Below are positions 25,105 to 35,121 of a DNA stretch of 64,000 bases, one piece after another. Positions within the stretch are counted from its first letter, which is position 1. Every line of letters starts with the position of its first letter. The notes under the pieces were generated by a model that saw nothing but the letters and a program-made list of their open reading frames with translations, did no database searches and was not told the origin of the DNA. The position numbers and the translations under genes were made by a program. Source of the stretch: Bacillota bacterium. Lineage in GTDB: Bacteria > Bacillota > Clostridia > Lachnospirales > Lachnospiraceae. Location: positions 62,001 to 126,000 of the forward strand of contig JAEZUM010000024.1 in the NCBI GenBank assembly GCA_023421075.1, in the 5' to 3' direction.

Positions 25105-27558
25105 ATGACGAACAAATCATTTCAAATACAAGGAATGACCTGTGCAGCTTGTGCTAAGACAGTTGAGAAGGTGACCTTGAAGCTGGGCGGAGTAACCGAC
25201 GCCAATGTTAATTTTGCTACAGAAAAGTTGAATATAACCTATGATGAAAGCCAGCTATCCATAAGTGGGATACAGGAGGCTGTTGAAAAAGCTGGTTATA
25301 AAGCTATATCCGATGTGGTTCATAAATCATTTAAAATAGAGGGTATGACCTGCGCCTCCTGTGCAAAAACAGTTGAAAAGGCTTCCGGAAAATTAGAAGG
25401 TGTAACCGAAGCAAATGTAAATTTTGCTACTGAGAAACTAAGTATAAGTTATGATCCTACAATCGTAAAAGTTTCAGATATCAAAAATGCGATTGTTAAG
25501 GCAGGCTACAAGGCAATTGATGATGAAGTCGCAGTAGATGCGGATAAGGAACGAAAAGAGAAGGAAAGAAAAACATTATGGTTCCGCTTCGTTACTTCTG
25601 CCATATTTACGATACCGTTACTTTATATGGCCATGGGGCACATGCTTATGTTTCCGCTTCCGAAGTGGCTGCACCCTGAGATGTATCCGTTGGTGTTCGC
25701 CCTCGTTCAATTAGTTCTGGTGATCCCTTCCATGATCGCAGGGTATAAGTTCTACACGGTCGGCTTTTCCGCTCTATTTCGAAGAAGCCCAAATATGGAT
25801 TCATTGATAGCAATTGGAACATCAGCAGCCTTCCTTTATGGTATCTACGCAATCTTCGAGATCACCTTAGGGAACTTTGGTTACGTGAATAATTTATATT
25901 TTGAGGCTGCCGGCGTTATTATAACACTGATTTTATTAGGTAAATACCTCGAGACCGTAACGAAGGGTAAGACGTCGGAAGCAATCAAAAAGCTTATGGG
26001 ACTTGCACCGAAGACTGCAATTATCATCAAAGAAGGTAAGGAATTCGAGATTTCCATCGATGAGGTGGAGGTTGGTGATATTATTTTTGTTAAGCCCGGT
26101 GAAAAAATGCCGGTAGACGGTGTTGTTGTAGAGGGTTCCACCGCGGTAGATGAATCCATGTTAACCGGTGAAAGTATTCCGGTGGAGAAAAATGCCGGAG
26201 ACAGTATCATAGGAGCAAGTATCAACAAAAACGGAAGTATTAAGTATAGAGCCACCAAGGTCGGAAAAGATACAGCACTCGCTCAGATTATCAAATTAGT
26301 TGAGGACGCTCAGGGTTCAAAGGCTCCGATTGCGAAAATGGCAGATATTATTTCCGGATACTTTGTACCGATTGTTATTGTATTAGCATTCGTTTCAGCA
26401 TTAGCCTGGTATTTTATAGGCGGAGAATCCTTGATTTATGCAATCACAATCTTTATCTCTGTTCTTGTTATTGCATGTCCTTGTGCATTAGGACTGGCAA
26501 CCCCTACCGCTATTATGGTTGGTACCGGAAAAGGAGCAGAGCACGGGGTGCTAATTAAGAGCGGTGGAGCGTTGGAAACAACACATAAAGTCCAGACCAT
26601 TGTATTCGATAAGACCGGAACAATAACAGAAGGTAAACCTAAGGTTACTGATGTTGTTACGAATGGGATTTCTGAAAATGACCTATTGCAATTGGCAGCT
26701 TCCGCCGAAAAAGGATCAGAGCATCCGTTGGGGGAAGCAATTGTAAAAGGCGCCGAAGAAAGAGGCTTATCCATCAAGAAACTGGATTCCTTTAAAGCAA
26801 TACCCGGTCATGGAATTGAAGTAACAATCGATAATAAGAATATTTTAGCAGGAAATAGAAAACTAATGTTAGAGCGTAAGATTCCACTGGATCAGTTAGA
26901 AGTCACTTCGGATAAACTGGCCGGAGAAGGAAAGACTCCGATGTATATCGCAATTGATAACAAGATTGCCGGAATTATCGCTGTTGCAGATACGGTTAAA
27001 GCAAATAGTAAAAAAGCCATCGATCGTTTGCATCGAATGGGTATTGAAGTAGCAATGATTACCGGCGATAATAAAAGAACTGCCGAGGCAATCGCCAAGC
27101 AGGTTGGGATTGATCGAATCCTTGCAGAGGTATTACCCCAGGATAAAGCAAATGAAGTGAAGAAACTGCAGGCCGAAGGTAAGAAGGTTGCCATGGTAGG
27201 TGATGGTATCAATGATGCACCTGCATTGGCTCAGGCAGATATCGGTATTGCGATTGGTTCGGGTACAGATGTTGCGATGGAATCAGCCGATATTGTATTG
27301 ATGAGAAGTGATTTGATGGATGTTCCTACTGCAATTCAGTTATCGAAGAGTACCATCCGTAATATTAAACAGAATTTATTCTGGGCCTTTGGTTACAATA
27401 CTCTTGGAATACCGGTTGCAATGGGCTTATTACACCTTTTTGGCGGACCCTTACTTAATCCGATGCTTGCTGCAGCAGCGATGAGCTTAAGCTCCGTTTC
27501 TGTATTAATCAATGCGTTACGATTAAAGGGATTTAAACCAATGCACGAAAGAAAATAG
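25105..27558 (+). CDS. copA: Cu(I)-exporting P1B-type ATPase
   Basis: An 817-aa copper pump. Two N-terminal heavy-metal-associated domains (~1-70 and ~74-140) each have GMTCAxC. Eight predicted membrane helices include the transport-site CPC motif at 458-460 (ACPCALGLATPTA), the late YN (FGYNTLG) and MSLSS motifs that define Cu(I) selectivity. Cytoplasmic motifs are TGES, the phosphorylated Asp502 in DKTGTITEGKP, SEHPLGEAI and GDGINDAPAL. ATG 25105 has AGGAGG six bases upstream; earlier GTG 25078 lies inside the operator. Single-gene unit with its own promoter and terminator. Confidence 0.96.
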   Translation: MTNKSFQIQGMTCAACAKTVEKVTLKLGGVTDANVNFATEKLNITYDESQLSISGIQEAVEKAGYKAISDVVHKSFKIEGMTCASCAKTVEKASGKLEGVTEANVNFATEKLSISYDPTIVKVSDIKNAIVKAGYKAIDDEVAVDADKERKEKERKTLWFRFVTSAIFTIPLLYMAMGHMLMFPLPKWLHPEMYPLVFALVQLVLVIPSMIAGYKFYTVGFSALFRRSPNMDSLIAIGTSAAFLYGIYAIFEITLGNFGYVNNLYFEAAGVIITLILLGKYLETVTKGKTSEAIKKLMGLAPKTAIIIKEGKEFEISIDEVEVGDIIFVKPGEKMPVDGVVVEGSTAVDESMLTGESIPVEKNAGDSIIGASINKNGSIKYRATKVGKDTALAQIIKLVEDAQGSKAPIAKMADIISGYFVPIVIVLAFVSALAWYFIGGESLIYAITIFISVLVIACPCALGLATPTAIMVGTGKGAEHGVLIKSGGALETTHKVQTIVFDKTGTITEGKPKVTDVVTNGISENDLLQLAASAEKGSEHPLGEAIVKGAEERGLSIKKLDSFKAIPGHGIEVTIDNKNILAGNRKLMLERKIPLDQLEVTSDKLAGEGKTPMYIAIDNKIAGIIAVADTVKANSKKAIDRLHRMGIEVAMITGDNKRTAEAIAKQVGIDRILAEVLPQDKANEVKKLQAEGKKVAMVGDGINDAPALAQADIGIAIGSGTDVAMESADIVLMRSDLMDVPTAIQLSKSTIRNIKQNLFWAFGYNTLGIPVAMGLLHLFGGPLLNPMLAAAAMSLSSVSVLINALRLKGFKPMHERK

Positions 27559-27584
27559 ATTATATCGAATAGCATAATCAGAAT

Positions 27585-27632
27585 GCGGGTTAATCAATAA
27601 TTTGTATATATAATTGATTAACCCGCTTTTTA
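27585..27632 (+). terminator. Strong terminator after copA
   Basis: GCGGGTTAATCAAT (27585-27598) pairs perfectly with ATTGATTAACCCGC (27613-27626), followed by a T-rich tract. Confidence 0.92.
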
Positions 27633-27696
27633 TTTTTTCGTTCTTAGGCTAAATTTTTGGTTGAATAAATTAATTGTTAAAATGAAAATATAGCTG

Positions 27697-27725
27697 TTGA
27701 CAAAGTATTATCCATAAGGTATATT
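27697..27725 (+). promoter_or_regulatory. SigA-type promoter of the amino-acid ABC operon
   Basis: -35 TTGACA (27697-27702), 17-bp spacer, -10 TATATT (27720-27725), about 135 bp before the first gene. The long AT-rich leader between them shows no clear hairpin or riboswitch. Confidence 0.72.
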
Positions 27726-27862
27726 TTAATTCATATTAAATATATATGAATACAATGAATTGGTAAATAACAAAACTCGAGATTGATTATTTATAATAAA
27801 AAAAGTTCATTGGACTAAATTAGCTTTGATCATATCTTAATTAAAAATCAGGAGGAATCACA

Positions 27863-28741
27863 TTGTATAAAAAGAAAATAGTAGGAATCGTATTAACATT
27901 AATATTGCTTGCAGGAGTATTGAGTGCTTGCTCAACCAAGAAAGCAACAGACAACGGTCAGGCAAATCAAACAGAGGTAACCCCAACTTCGGCAGTCGAG
28001 GCAACAGATACAGAAGCATCCGATGAAAAAGAGAAGAACTTATTAACACAGATACAAGAAGCCGGTAAGCTCACAATTGGTACAGAAGGAACCTACGCAC
28101 CCTATAGCTATCATGATGAAACCGGTGAGCTGGTTGGCTATGATGTAGAAATCGGAAAAGCGATTGCAGAAAAATTAGGAGTGGAAGCTGAGTTTGTAGA
28201 GACCAACTGGGATTCCCTGATCGCAGGTATCGATGTAAATCGCTATGATATCGTTATGAACCAAGTTAGTATTACAGAAGAACGTTTAGCGAAATATGAT
28301 TTCTCCACACCTTATACTGTTACAAATGCAGTATTAATTGTTGGAAAAGACAATAATGAGTTGAAGACCTTTGAAGAGTTAAAGGGAAAGATAGCAGCTC
28401 AGTCACTTACGAGTAATTATGGTGCTCTAGCAGAGAGCTTTGGAGCAGAAATTATCAGTACCGATGGTATGTTCAGCAAAGCGATTGAATTAGTATCCAC
28501 CGGCAGAGCAGATGCAACAATTAATGATGAAGCTTCTTTCTACGATTATTTAAAACAACAACCGGATGCAGCGGTTAAGACAGTAGCTGAATTGGATGAA
28601 GCCAGCGAAAATGCTGTATTAATTCGTAAGGGAAATGAAACCTTTGTTGCTGCTGTGAATAAAGCGTTAGAAGAATTAACTCAAGATGGTACCTTAGCAG
28701 AGATATCGGATAAATACTTCGGAGCTGACATTTCTAAATAA
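27863..28741 (+). CDS. Cystine/amino-acid ABC transporter substrate-binding lipoprotein
   Basis: Family 3 solute-binding protein anchored by a lipobox (GVLSAC, lipid on the Cys near residue 23), followed by a Thr/Ala-rich linker. The fold shows the polar amino-acid binding signature TEGTYAPYSYHDETGELVGY and GYDVEIGKAIAEKLG, closest to TcyA/TcyJ-type cystine binders. The start is TTG 27863, with AGGAGG seven bases upstream. First gene of a three-gene uptake operon. Confidence 0.92.
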   Translation: MYKKKIVGIVLTLILLAGVLSACSTKKATDNGQANQTEVTPTSAVEATDTEASDEKEKNLLTQIQEAGKLTIGTEGTYAPYSYHDETGELVGYDVEIGKAIAEKLGVEAEFVETNWDSLIAGIDVNRYDIVMNQVSITEERLAKYDFSTPYTVTNAVLIVGKDNNELKTFEELKGKIAAQSLTSNYGALAESFGAEIISTDGMFSKAIELVSTGRADATINDEASFYDYLKQQPDAAVKTVAELDEASENAVLIRKGNETFVAAVNKALEELTQDGTLAEISDKYFGADISK

Positions 28742-28772
28742 TATTTGAAACGAATGAGAAGAGGAAATTACT

Positions 28773-29435
28773 ATGCAAATATCGGAAAGAACTTTATCAA
28801 TCATAATTGAATCTTTTTGGCCGATTGTTAAGGCAGGATTACTATTTACGATACCATTAACGATTGCGTCTTTCCTGATCGGATTACTCGTTGCGATAGT
28901 GGTAGCCTTGATTCAAGTTGCGAATATCAAGATATTAAAACAGATTGTTCAGGTTTATGTGTGGATTTTTCGAGGCACACCAATGCTGGTTCAAATTTTT
29001 ATCATATTCTTTGGATTGCCGAAGTTTGGTATTCTGTTAGACCCTTTTCCTGCCGCAGTAATTGCCTTCTCCTTGAATGTTGGAGCTTATTCCTCCGAAA
29101 CCATACGTGCGGCAATTCTATCTGTACCAAAGGGGCAATGGGAAGCCGGATATGCTTTTGGAATGACATTTTCACAAGTGTTTCGAAGAATTATTTTTAT
29201 TCAGGCAGCAAAAGTGTCAATTCCGCCATTATCTAATTCTTTCATCGGTTTGGTAAAAGATACTTCTTTGGCAGCAACAGTAACCCTGCCTGAAATGTTT
29301 ATGGTAACACAGCGAATTGTGGCTTATCGGTTTGAACCATTATTACTGTATTGTGAAGTAGCAGTTATTTATCTGATCTTCTGCAGCTTCTTGAATGTTT
29401 TACAAAAATATATTGAGAAAAAACTAGTGCATTAG
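28773..29435 (+). CDS. Cystine/amino-acid ABC transporter permease
   Basis: A 220-aa HisM/TcyB-type permease with about five membrane helices. It has RGTPMLVQIF and the coupling motif EAGYAFGMTFSQVFRRI, which contacts the ATPase. It lies 31 bp after the binding protein and 16 bp before the ATPase, so all three are one operon importing an amino acid, probably cystine. Confidence 0.93.
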   Translation: MQISERTLSIIIESFWPIVKAGLLFTIPLTIASFLIGLLVAIVVALIQVANIKILKQIVQVYVWIFRGTPMLVQIFIIFFGLPKFGILLDPFPAAVIAFSLNVGAYSSETIRAAILSVPKGQWEAGYAFGMTFSQVFRRIIFIQAAKVSIPPLSNSFIGLVKDTSLAATVTLPEMFMVTQRIVAYRFEPLLLYCEVAVIYLIFCSFLNVLQKYIEKKLVH

Positions 29436-29451
29436 AAAAGGAGGAAAGGCT

Positions 29452-30204
29452 ATGCTTCAGGTATCCAATATATATAAACGCTTTGAGGATAATGAAGTCT
29501 TAAAGGGTGTTGATATTGAAGTGAAAAAAGGAGATGTTGTTGTAATCCTTGGCCCTAGCGGTTCAGGAAAAACGACGCTTCTTCGTTGCCTGAACTTCTT
29601 AGAACAAGCGGATCAGGGATCAATTCGGATCGGAGAAATTGTAACTAAATTTACATCTGCTCATAAGCATGACATCATTAATATAAGAAAAAGGATGAGC
29701 TTTGTATTTCAAAATTATAATCTGATCATTACAAAAACGGCTTTACAGAATGTTATGGAGCCATTGATCGTAGTGCAAAAGAAATCAAAAGAGGAAGCAA
29801 GAAAGCTAGCCGAGGAAGCCTTGGATAAAGTAGGGCTATCAAATCGCTATGACTTTTACCCCTCGCAATTATCGGGCGGCCAACAGCAGCGAGTCGGAAT
29901 AGCAAGAGCAATCGCTGTAAAGCCTGATGTCATATTATTTGATGAACCAACCTCATCCCTTGATCCTGAATTAGTAGGCGAGGTTCTTACTGTAATCAAA
30001 AAGATTGCCGAAGAAGGTACCACAATGCTGATTGTTACTCATGAAATCTCCTTTGCAAGAGAAGTGGCTAACAGAGTTATATTTATGGAAGATGGTAAAA
30101 TCATCGAAGAAAATGATGCTAAGGAATTTTTCACTTGTCCTAAAAATGACAGAACGATAGAATTCTTAAAACGCATCCTGCCCGAATATAATTATGTGAT
30201 ATAA
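29452..30204 (+). CDS. Cystine/polar amino-acid ABC transporter ATP-binding protein
   Basis: A 250-aa GlnQ/TcyC-type ATPase. Walker A is GPSGSGKTT, the signature is LSGGQQQRVGIARAI, Walker B is VILFDEPTSSLDPE, and the switch His is in VTHEISFA. A complete nucleotide-binding domain with no extra domain. GGAGG precedes ATG 29452. Last gene of the operon; a repeat tract and terminator follow. Confidence 0.95.
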   Translation: MLQVSNIYKRFEDNEVLKGVDIEVKKGDVVVILGPSGSGKTTLLRCLNFLEQADQGSIRIGEIVTKFTSAHKHDIINIRKRMSFVFQNYNLIITKTALQNVMEPLIVVQKKSKEEARKLAEEALDKVGLSNRYDFYPSQLSGGQQQRVGIARAIAVKPDVILFDEPTSSLDPELVGEVLTVIKKIAEEGTTMLIVTHEISFAREVANRVIFMEDGKIIEENDAKEFFTCPKNDRTIEFLKRILPEYNYVI

Positions 30205-30269
30205 TTCAATCGGTTAAAATATGTAGTAAGGAGATTGTTTTTTATATCAAATAAAAAAATAAAGTATAC

Positions 30270-30325
30270 CAAAATAAGGGTATCAAAATAAGGGTATTAA
30301 AATAAAGGTATTAAAATAAAGATAT
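30270..30325. repeat. Four 14-bp tandem repeats before the ABC operon terminator
   Basis: Units CAAAATAAGGGTAT, CAAAATAAGGGTAT, TAAAATAAAGGTAT and TAAAATAAAGATAT run head to tail. The last unit doubles as part of the left arm of the terminator stem. Confidence 0.85.
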
Positions 30326-30366
30326 CTGTAAATTGTCTTACATTGTACAGATATCTTTATTTTTAG
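30314..30366 (+). terminator. Terminator of the ABC operon
   Basis: A 17-bp perfect stem, AAATAAAGATATCTGTA (30314-30330) with its complement at 30346-30362, ends in a T-rich tract. It may serve both strands, since the Csp-like gene converges on it. Confidence 0.85.
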
Positions 30367-30458
30367 TTCATGATAATTGAAACGAATCATCGTGTCACCA
30401 TGTTTAAGAAATTATATATATTTAGTATGATTTCTAATAAAAAAATGCTAAGATTACT

Positions 30459-30806
30459 CTACATCGAAGCCATGTTTCTGCATTCATCAGCACAGGCTTT
30501 ACATTCCTCAGCACATTGCTTACAGTGATTATCCTGGAACATATTACATTCTTTCGCACAGCTGTCACAAATTTTAGCACAAAGGGAACAATGCTCCTTA
30601 GAATATTGACCGTTCATTGCCATCATTGATACAGACATCTGGCACATCATAGCACACTCAACTAACATACTGATACAGCTTTTTCTGGCATTCACATCAG
30701 GTTCATTAAGGCATGCCTGGAAGCATTCGTAGCAAGCTTGTGCACATTTATTACATGCATCGATGCAGGTTTGTTGTTTTGTGGTTTCCATTGTAAAAAA
30801 TCCCAT
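30459..30806 (-). CDS. Cys-rich four-helix-bundle copper-storage protein (Csp3/DUF326-like)
   Basis: A 115-aa protein with 19 Cys, mostly as C-x2-3-C pairs along predicted helices (CIDACNKCAQACYECF, CSLCAKICDSCAKEC). This is the pattern of Csp copper-storage proteins, whose bundle core is lined with Cys that bind many Cu(I) ions. There is no signal peptide, so it is cytosolic as in Csp3. AAGGAGG is well placed before the minus-strand ATG 30806. It lies 3 kb from copA, in keeping with a copper role; metal choice is inferred from the family. Confidence 0.88.
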   Translation of the reverse strand: MGFFTMETTKQQTCIDACNKCAQACYECFQACLNEPDVNARKSCISMLVECAMMCQMSVSMMAMNGQYSKEHCSLCAKICDSCAKECNMFQDNHCKQCAEECKACADECRNMASM

Positions 30807-31000
30807 TAAAATAACCCTCCTTCATAAATTAACTTACAAGGTAAGTATGATGAAATTCGGAAGAGTTTATCCTTACTAATTTTATGATAATGTCCTGATA
30901 ATATCCAAAAATTTTTGAAATGTTTCAAATCTGAAGTAGGTAACAAGGCTTGGAATAAGAAGGTCTTACCTCAGCTCACAAGCATAAAACAGTGCTCTGA

Positions 31001-31945
31001 TTATCGATTCTGTCTTCGATAAATGGTTGGACTCATTCCGTATTCCTTTCTAAATATGCTGTAGAAGCTGCTTTTATCCTTGTAGCCGATCAGTTCCACA
31101 ATCTGTTCAATACTGTAATTAGTAAAAAGTAAATAGTTGGCTGCACTCTGCAGCTTAATACGAACGGTCAGATCTCGAAAGGTCTGGCCGGTTTGTTTAT
31201 GTATGAAAGAAGATAAGTATTTTGGGTGATAACTAAAATGCTCCGATAGAGACGACATGGTGATTGTTTTATGATTCAGGTAGATATAGTCGAGAATGTC
31301 TGCCATCTGTGAATTTGTGGGCTTTGATTGACTCTTATAGCTTCGTAGTAAGTAGGAGAAGATCAGGGTTAATAAGGCTTCAAGGATTACCTGGCTGTAT
31401 TCCTTTTTATTCAGATATTCCTTTACCATAAGCTCCAGTAATTGATTGATATCAATGTCCAGAGACGGCAGAAATAGAAAGGAGGGCTGTGCTTCATTCT
31501 CAATCCGGTACCTTATAAAGAACGCATTTAATACCGGATCATTGAAGAGAATACGAAAGATTGATTTCTGGAATAAACTTTTTGGTAAGACGATATTCAG
31601 GATCAGGTCCGTAGCTTCTGAGTACTTTTTAAAATAATGAATCGCGTTTGGGTTCATGATACATAGATTACCCTCCTCCAGAGGGATTTCCTGATTATTG
31701 ATCACTCCAATGGGCTTTCCTTTACAGACATAAATTATTTCAAAAAAATCATGATAATGCTCCAAATCGTTCGCTGTCTCATGGTGGAAGGATAGGAACA
31801 GAGATGTAGCAGGTGCCTTAAAGAAGGAGGCCGCGGGCAATAAATAAGGAGAGTGGGGTGGTTCGACACTTACGTTCTCCCTTGCATTTTCCTCATCAAT
31901 CCGATCGGTATGTATCCATAATTGTTCGATTAACTTCTGTTCCAT
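31001..31945 (-). CDS. AraC-family transcriptional regulator with cupin sensor domain
   Basis: A 314-aa regulator. The N-terminal cupin-like sugar-sensing region (~50-140) includes HDFFEIIYVCKG-type residues and FIMNPNAIHYF-like spacing (seen as LCIMNPNAIHYF). The C-terminal two-HTH AraC domain (~215-312) has IEQIVELIGYKDKSSFYSIF and ends YGMSPTIYRRQ. It is divergent from the alpha-L-rhamnosidase gene across a 263-bp gap, so it probably activates that gene in response to a rhamnose-containing sugar. GAGGTAAG precedes ATG 31945. Confidence 0.92.
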   Translation of the reverse strand: MEQKLIEQLWIHTDRIDEENARENVSVEPPHSPYLLPAASFFKAPATSLFLSFHHETANDLEHYHDFFEIIYVCKGKPIGVINNQEIPLEEGNLCIMNPNAIHYFKKYSEATDLILNIVLPKSLFQKSIFRILFNDPVLNAFFIRYRIENEAQPSFLFLPSLDIDINQLLELMVKEYLNKKEYSQVILEALLTLIFSYLLRSYKSQSKPTNSQMADILDYIYLNHKTITMSSLSEHFSYHPKYLSSFIHKQTGQTFRDLTVRIKLQSAANYLLFTNYSIEQIVELIGYKDKSSFYSIFRKEYGMSPTIYRRQNR

Positions 31946-32208
31946 TCAATCTTACCTCACAACACTGTTATAATTACCTTATATTATTTTAATCCGTACT
32001 GTTTTATTATATAATGATAAGAAGAAATATACTATATGTATTTATTAGTAGAGTGCAGAAAGAGATTAATATTAGATATCTTGGATATTGAACTATTTTT
32101 GGTACTGATTCGTATGATCAGCAGGGATGTTAGGATGTATAAATGATTTCTAGACATTGTAATTAGTAGGGAATGGTAAGATGCAAATTTTGAAAGGGAG
32201 CAGGAAAG

Positions 32209-35121
32209 ATGAGAATAACCGCATGTAAGACAAACCACGTAGTGAATCCCCTGGGTTTTGGTATGGACTTTGCAACCGTATCCTGGATTACGGAGGATAC
32301 ACCCTCGAAGAAACAGCTGGCAGCACAAGTAATCGTCGCAAGGGATGCAGGGATGAAGGAAGTAATCTATGATTCCGGTCAGAGTAAGGAGCTATCCAAT
32401 CTGGGCGTCAAGCTACCGATCATTTTATCCCCTTATACCAGATATTACTGGACGGTAAGAGTGTGGGGAGACGTCGGTGATGAGGCAGTATCCGAGGTGA
32501 ATTGGTTTGAGACCGGGAAAAGGGAGGATGGTTGGAACGCAAAGTGGATAACCCCGGCTTGGGAAGATAAGGAGCTTCATCCCTATCTCAGAAGATCCTT
32601 TACTCTATCCAAAAAGGTGAAATCTGCAAGAGTCTATGTCACCGGAATGGGATTGTATGAATTAGAACTCAACGGAAAACGGGTGGGAAAGGAATATCTA
32701 ACCCCTTACTGCAATGTGTATGATGCATGGGTGCAATATCAGACTTTTGACGTGACAGAGCTTTTACAGGAAGGTGATAACGTAGTTGGAGCGATGTTGG
32801 GAAATGGCTGGGCAAAAGGACGCTTTGGAACCTTTGGAGATTTTAACACGCCCTATTGTCATTTCTTTGCGCTACTCTGCGAACTGCGCATTACAATGGA
32901 GGACGGCTCTGTCATAATCCTTGGTACAGATTCGGATTGGTGCTGTAAGCCTTCGCCGATACTGGCGGACAGTATCTATGACGGTGAATATTATGATGCG
33001 AATCGGGAGCTGATTGGATGGTCAACAATAGATTATGATGCATCTGACTGGGATTTGGTGAAGGAGTTCAATCCGGTAGGCTTAGGACGGGTTGAAGACA
33101 GACTATCCTTGCCGGTGATTATAAAAGAGACATTAACTCCTTTGGGCCTTATACATACTCCCGCCGGAGAATGGGTACTCGATATGGGTCAGAATATGGT
33201 GGGATGGCTGCGATTTAAGAGCCGGGAACCAAAGGGTACAAAGATTACCATCCGCTACGGCGAGATACTACAGGAGGGTAATTTCTACCGGGATAATCTT
33301 CGTTCTGCCAAGGCAGAATATAGCTATATCTCGGATGGTGAGGAACGGGTAGTAGAGCCGCATTTTACTTTCTATGGATTTCGTTATGCGAAGCTGGAGG
33401 GCTTTACTGAGCCGATCCGGTTGGAGGATTTCACCGGATGTGTTGTCTACTCAGACCTGGAGGAGACAGGAAGCATTGAGACCTCAGATCCCATCGTGAA
33501 TCGCCTTTTCCAGAATGCGATGTGGGGACAGAAGGGAAATTTCTTAGATGTACCGACGGATTGTCCTCAGCGTGATGAACGAATGGGTTGGACCGGAGAT
33601 ACACAGGTTTTCTCGGGAACCGCCTCTTTCAATATGGACACCTATGCCTTCTACACCAAATTCATGCGAGATCTGTACGAAGAGCAGAAGTATTGTGACG
33701 GTATGGTGGCCAGCGTGGTTCCTACCTTTACGAAGGAGAAGAGTTCTCAGTCAAGCTTTACAGGCGGTGGGTCCTGTGCCTGGGGAGATGCGGCAACGGT
33801 GGTTCCCTGGGAGGTATATCTGCATTTTGGAGATAAGACCATTCTCGAGCGACAATATCCTAGTATGAAAGCCTGGGTCGAGTGGATTCGGCTTCAGGAT
33901 GTACAATCCGGTGATCGTAAGCTTTGGACGGTAGGCTTTCATTTCGGAGACTGGCTAGCACTGGATGGTCCGGTAGTGGGAGGAGTCCTTGGCGGTACCG
34001 ATACGGGACTATTGGCATCGGCGTATTACCGCTTATCAACCAATATCCTTGCCAAAGCAGCCTCTGTTTTAGGTTTCGCAGAAGATGCTTCTTACTACGG
34101 AAGGCTTACTGAGGAGATTAAGCATGCAATACAGGATGAATACTTCTCCAAGAATGGTCGTTCCACCATAAACACACAGACTGCCCATGTTGTGGCATTG
34201 CATTTTGATCTGGTGGAACCGGAGGTCAGAGAACGAGTTCGAAGAGACCTCCAGGCATTACTCAAGAAGAATAATATGCATCTGAAGACCGGCTTCATCG
34301 GAACGCCGTATTTGTGCAGGACACTCTCCGATAATGGTGCTTCAGACAGTGCGTACCAGATTTTCTTCCAGGAGGACTATCCCAGCTGGCTGTATGAGGT
34401 ACTGATGGGTGCAACGACGATCTGGGAACGTTGGAATTCCGTTCTTCCGAACGGTGAGATCTCAGGTACCGATATGAACTCCTTGAATCATTATGCATAT
34501 GGTTCTATCGTAGAATGGATGTATCGACACATGTGTGGCATCAATCCTATAGAGGATGCTCCGGGCTTCCGTAAGTTCGTCATTAAGCCGGAGGTATATG
34601 GTAAGCTTTATTATGCGAAAGCGTCCTTACGGTCGGCCATGGGTATCATAGAGAGCGGCTGGACCAGAGAAAAGGATGGTTCTCTGACGATTAAGGTAAC
34701 GGTGCCCTTCCAATCCGAGGCAGAGCTATTTCTGCCGGATGCGGAGGTTACGAAGGTAAATGGCCTTGATGGGTTAACAGTAGAGCAGATCGGTGATAAG
34801 GTGCAGGTTCATCTAGAGACTGGTTCATACCGCTTTCACTATGTTCCTTCGAAGTGTTATGAGCTGAAATACTCCATCGAAACTCCCCTTCAGGAGCTAC
34901 TTAATAATCAGGAGACAAAGGCTATACTCGGAGAGATGACTCCCAAGCTCATCGCAACCGCAGAAGGAGCAGGGTTAGGAATGGAGCTACCTTATAGTAT
35001 CGTTGATTTATTGGATGGAAAGGATGCCTTCCTGGCAAATATGCTATTAGGTAGTCACATAGATCAGGATGCACTGAATAAGCGATTAATGGCAATACCG
35101 TATCAGATTAGGACGGTGTGA
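32209..35121 (+). CDS. GH78 alpha-L-rhamnosidase, intracellular, with C-terminal extension
   Basis: Releases terminal alpha-L-rhamnose from plant glycosides or pectic oligomers. Domain order: N-terminal Fn3-like region, carbohydrate-binding domain (YELELNGKRVGKEYLTPY, NGWAKGRFG), beta-sandwich, (alpha/alpha)6 catalytic barrel with DVPTDCPQRDERMGWTGD (general-acid Asp/Glu region) and TTIWERWNSV, and the C-terminal beta-sandwich. Residues ~885-970 form an extra helical segment beginning near ETPLQELLNNQETKAIL. No signal peptide, so the substrate is imported first. Divergent from the AraC gene; terminator at 35269. Confidence 0.95.
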   Translation: MRITACKTNHVVNPLGFGMDFATVSWITEDTPSKKQLAAQVIVARDAGMKEVIYDSGQSKELSNLGVKLPIILSPYTRYYWTVRVWGDVGDEAVSEVNWFETGKREDGWNAKWITPAWEDKELHPYLRRSFTLSKKVKSARVYVTGMGLYELELNGKRVGKEYLTPYCNVYDAWVQYQTFDVTELLQEGDNVVGAMLGNGWAKGRFGTFGDFNTPYCHFFALLCELRITMEDGSVIILGTDSDWCCKPSPILADSIYDGEYYDANRELIGWSTIDYDASDWDLVKEFNPVGLGRVEDRLSLPVIIKETLTPLGLIHTPAGEWVLDMGQNMVGWLRFKSREPKGTKITIRYGEILQEGNFYRDNLRSAKAEYSYISDGEERVVEPHFTFYGFRYAKLEGFTEPIRLEDFTGCVVYSDLEETGSIETSDPIVNRLFQNAMWGQKGNFLDVPTDCPQRDERMGWTGDTQVFSGTASFNMDTYAFYTKFMRDLYEEQKYCDGMVASVVPTFTKEKSSQSSFTGGGSCAWGDAATVVPWEVYLHFGDKTILERQYPSMKAWVEWIRLQDVQSGDRKLWTVGFHFGDWLALDGPVVGGVLGGTDTGLLASAYYRLSTNILAKAASVLGFAEDASYYGRLTEEIKHAIQDEYFSKNGRSTINTQTAHVVALHFDLVEPEVRERVRRDLQALLKKNNMHLKTGFIGTPYLCRTLSDNGASDSAYQIFFQEDYPSWLYEVLMGATTIWERWNSVLPNGEISGTDMNSLNHYAYGSIVEWMYRHMCGINPIEDAPGFRKFVIKPEVYGKLYYAKASLRSAMGIIESGWTREKDGSLTIKVTVPFQSEAELFLPDAEVTKVNGLDGLTVEQIGDKVQVHLETGSYRFHYVPSKCYELKYSIETPLQELLNNQETKAILGEMTPKLIATAEGAGLGMELPYSIVDLLDGKDAFLANMLLGSHIDQDALNKRLMAIPYQIRTV

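Noticed and set aside
27559..27862. Riboswitch or T-box in the leader of the cystine-type ABC operon
   Set aside because: Only a terminator for copA and a promoter were found; no conserved S-box, T-box or antiterminator pairing.
32032..32328. Minus-strand 98-codon frame across the rhamnosidase start
   Set aside because: It runs antisense to a certain gene and has no ribosome site.
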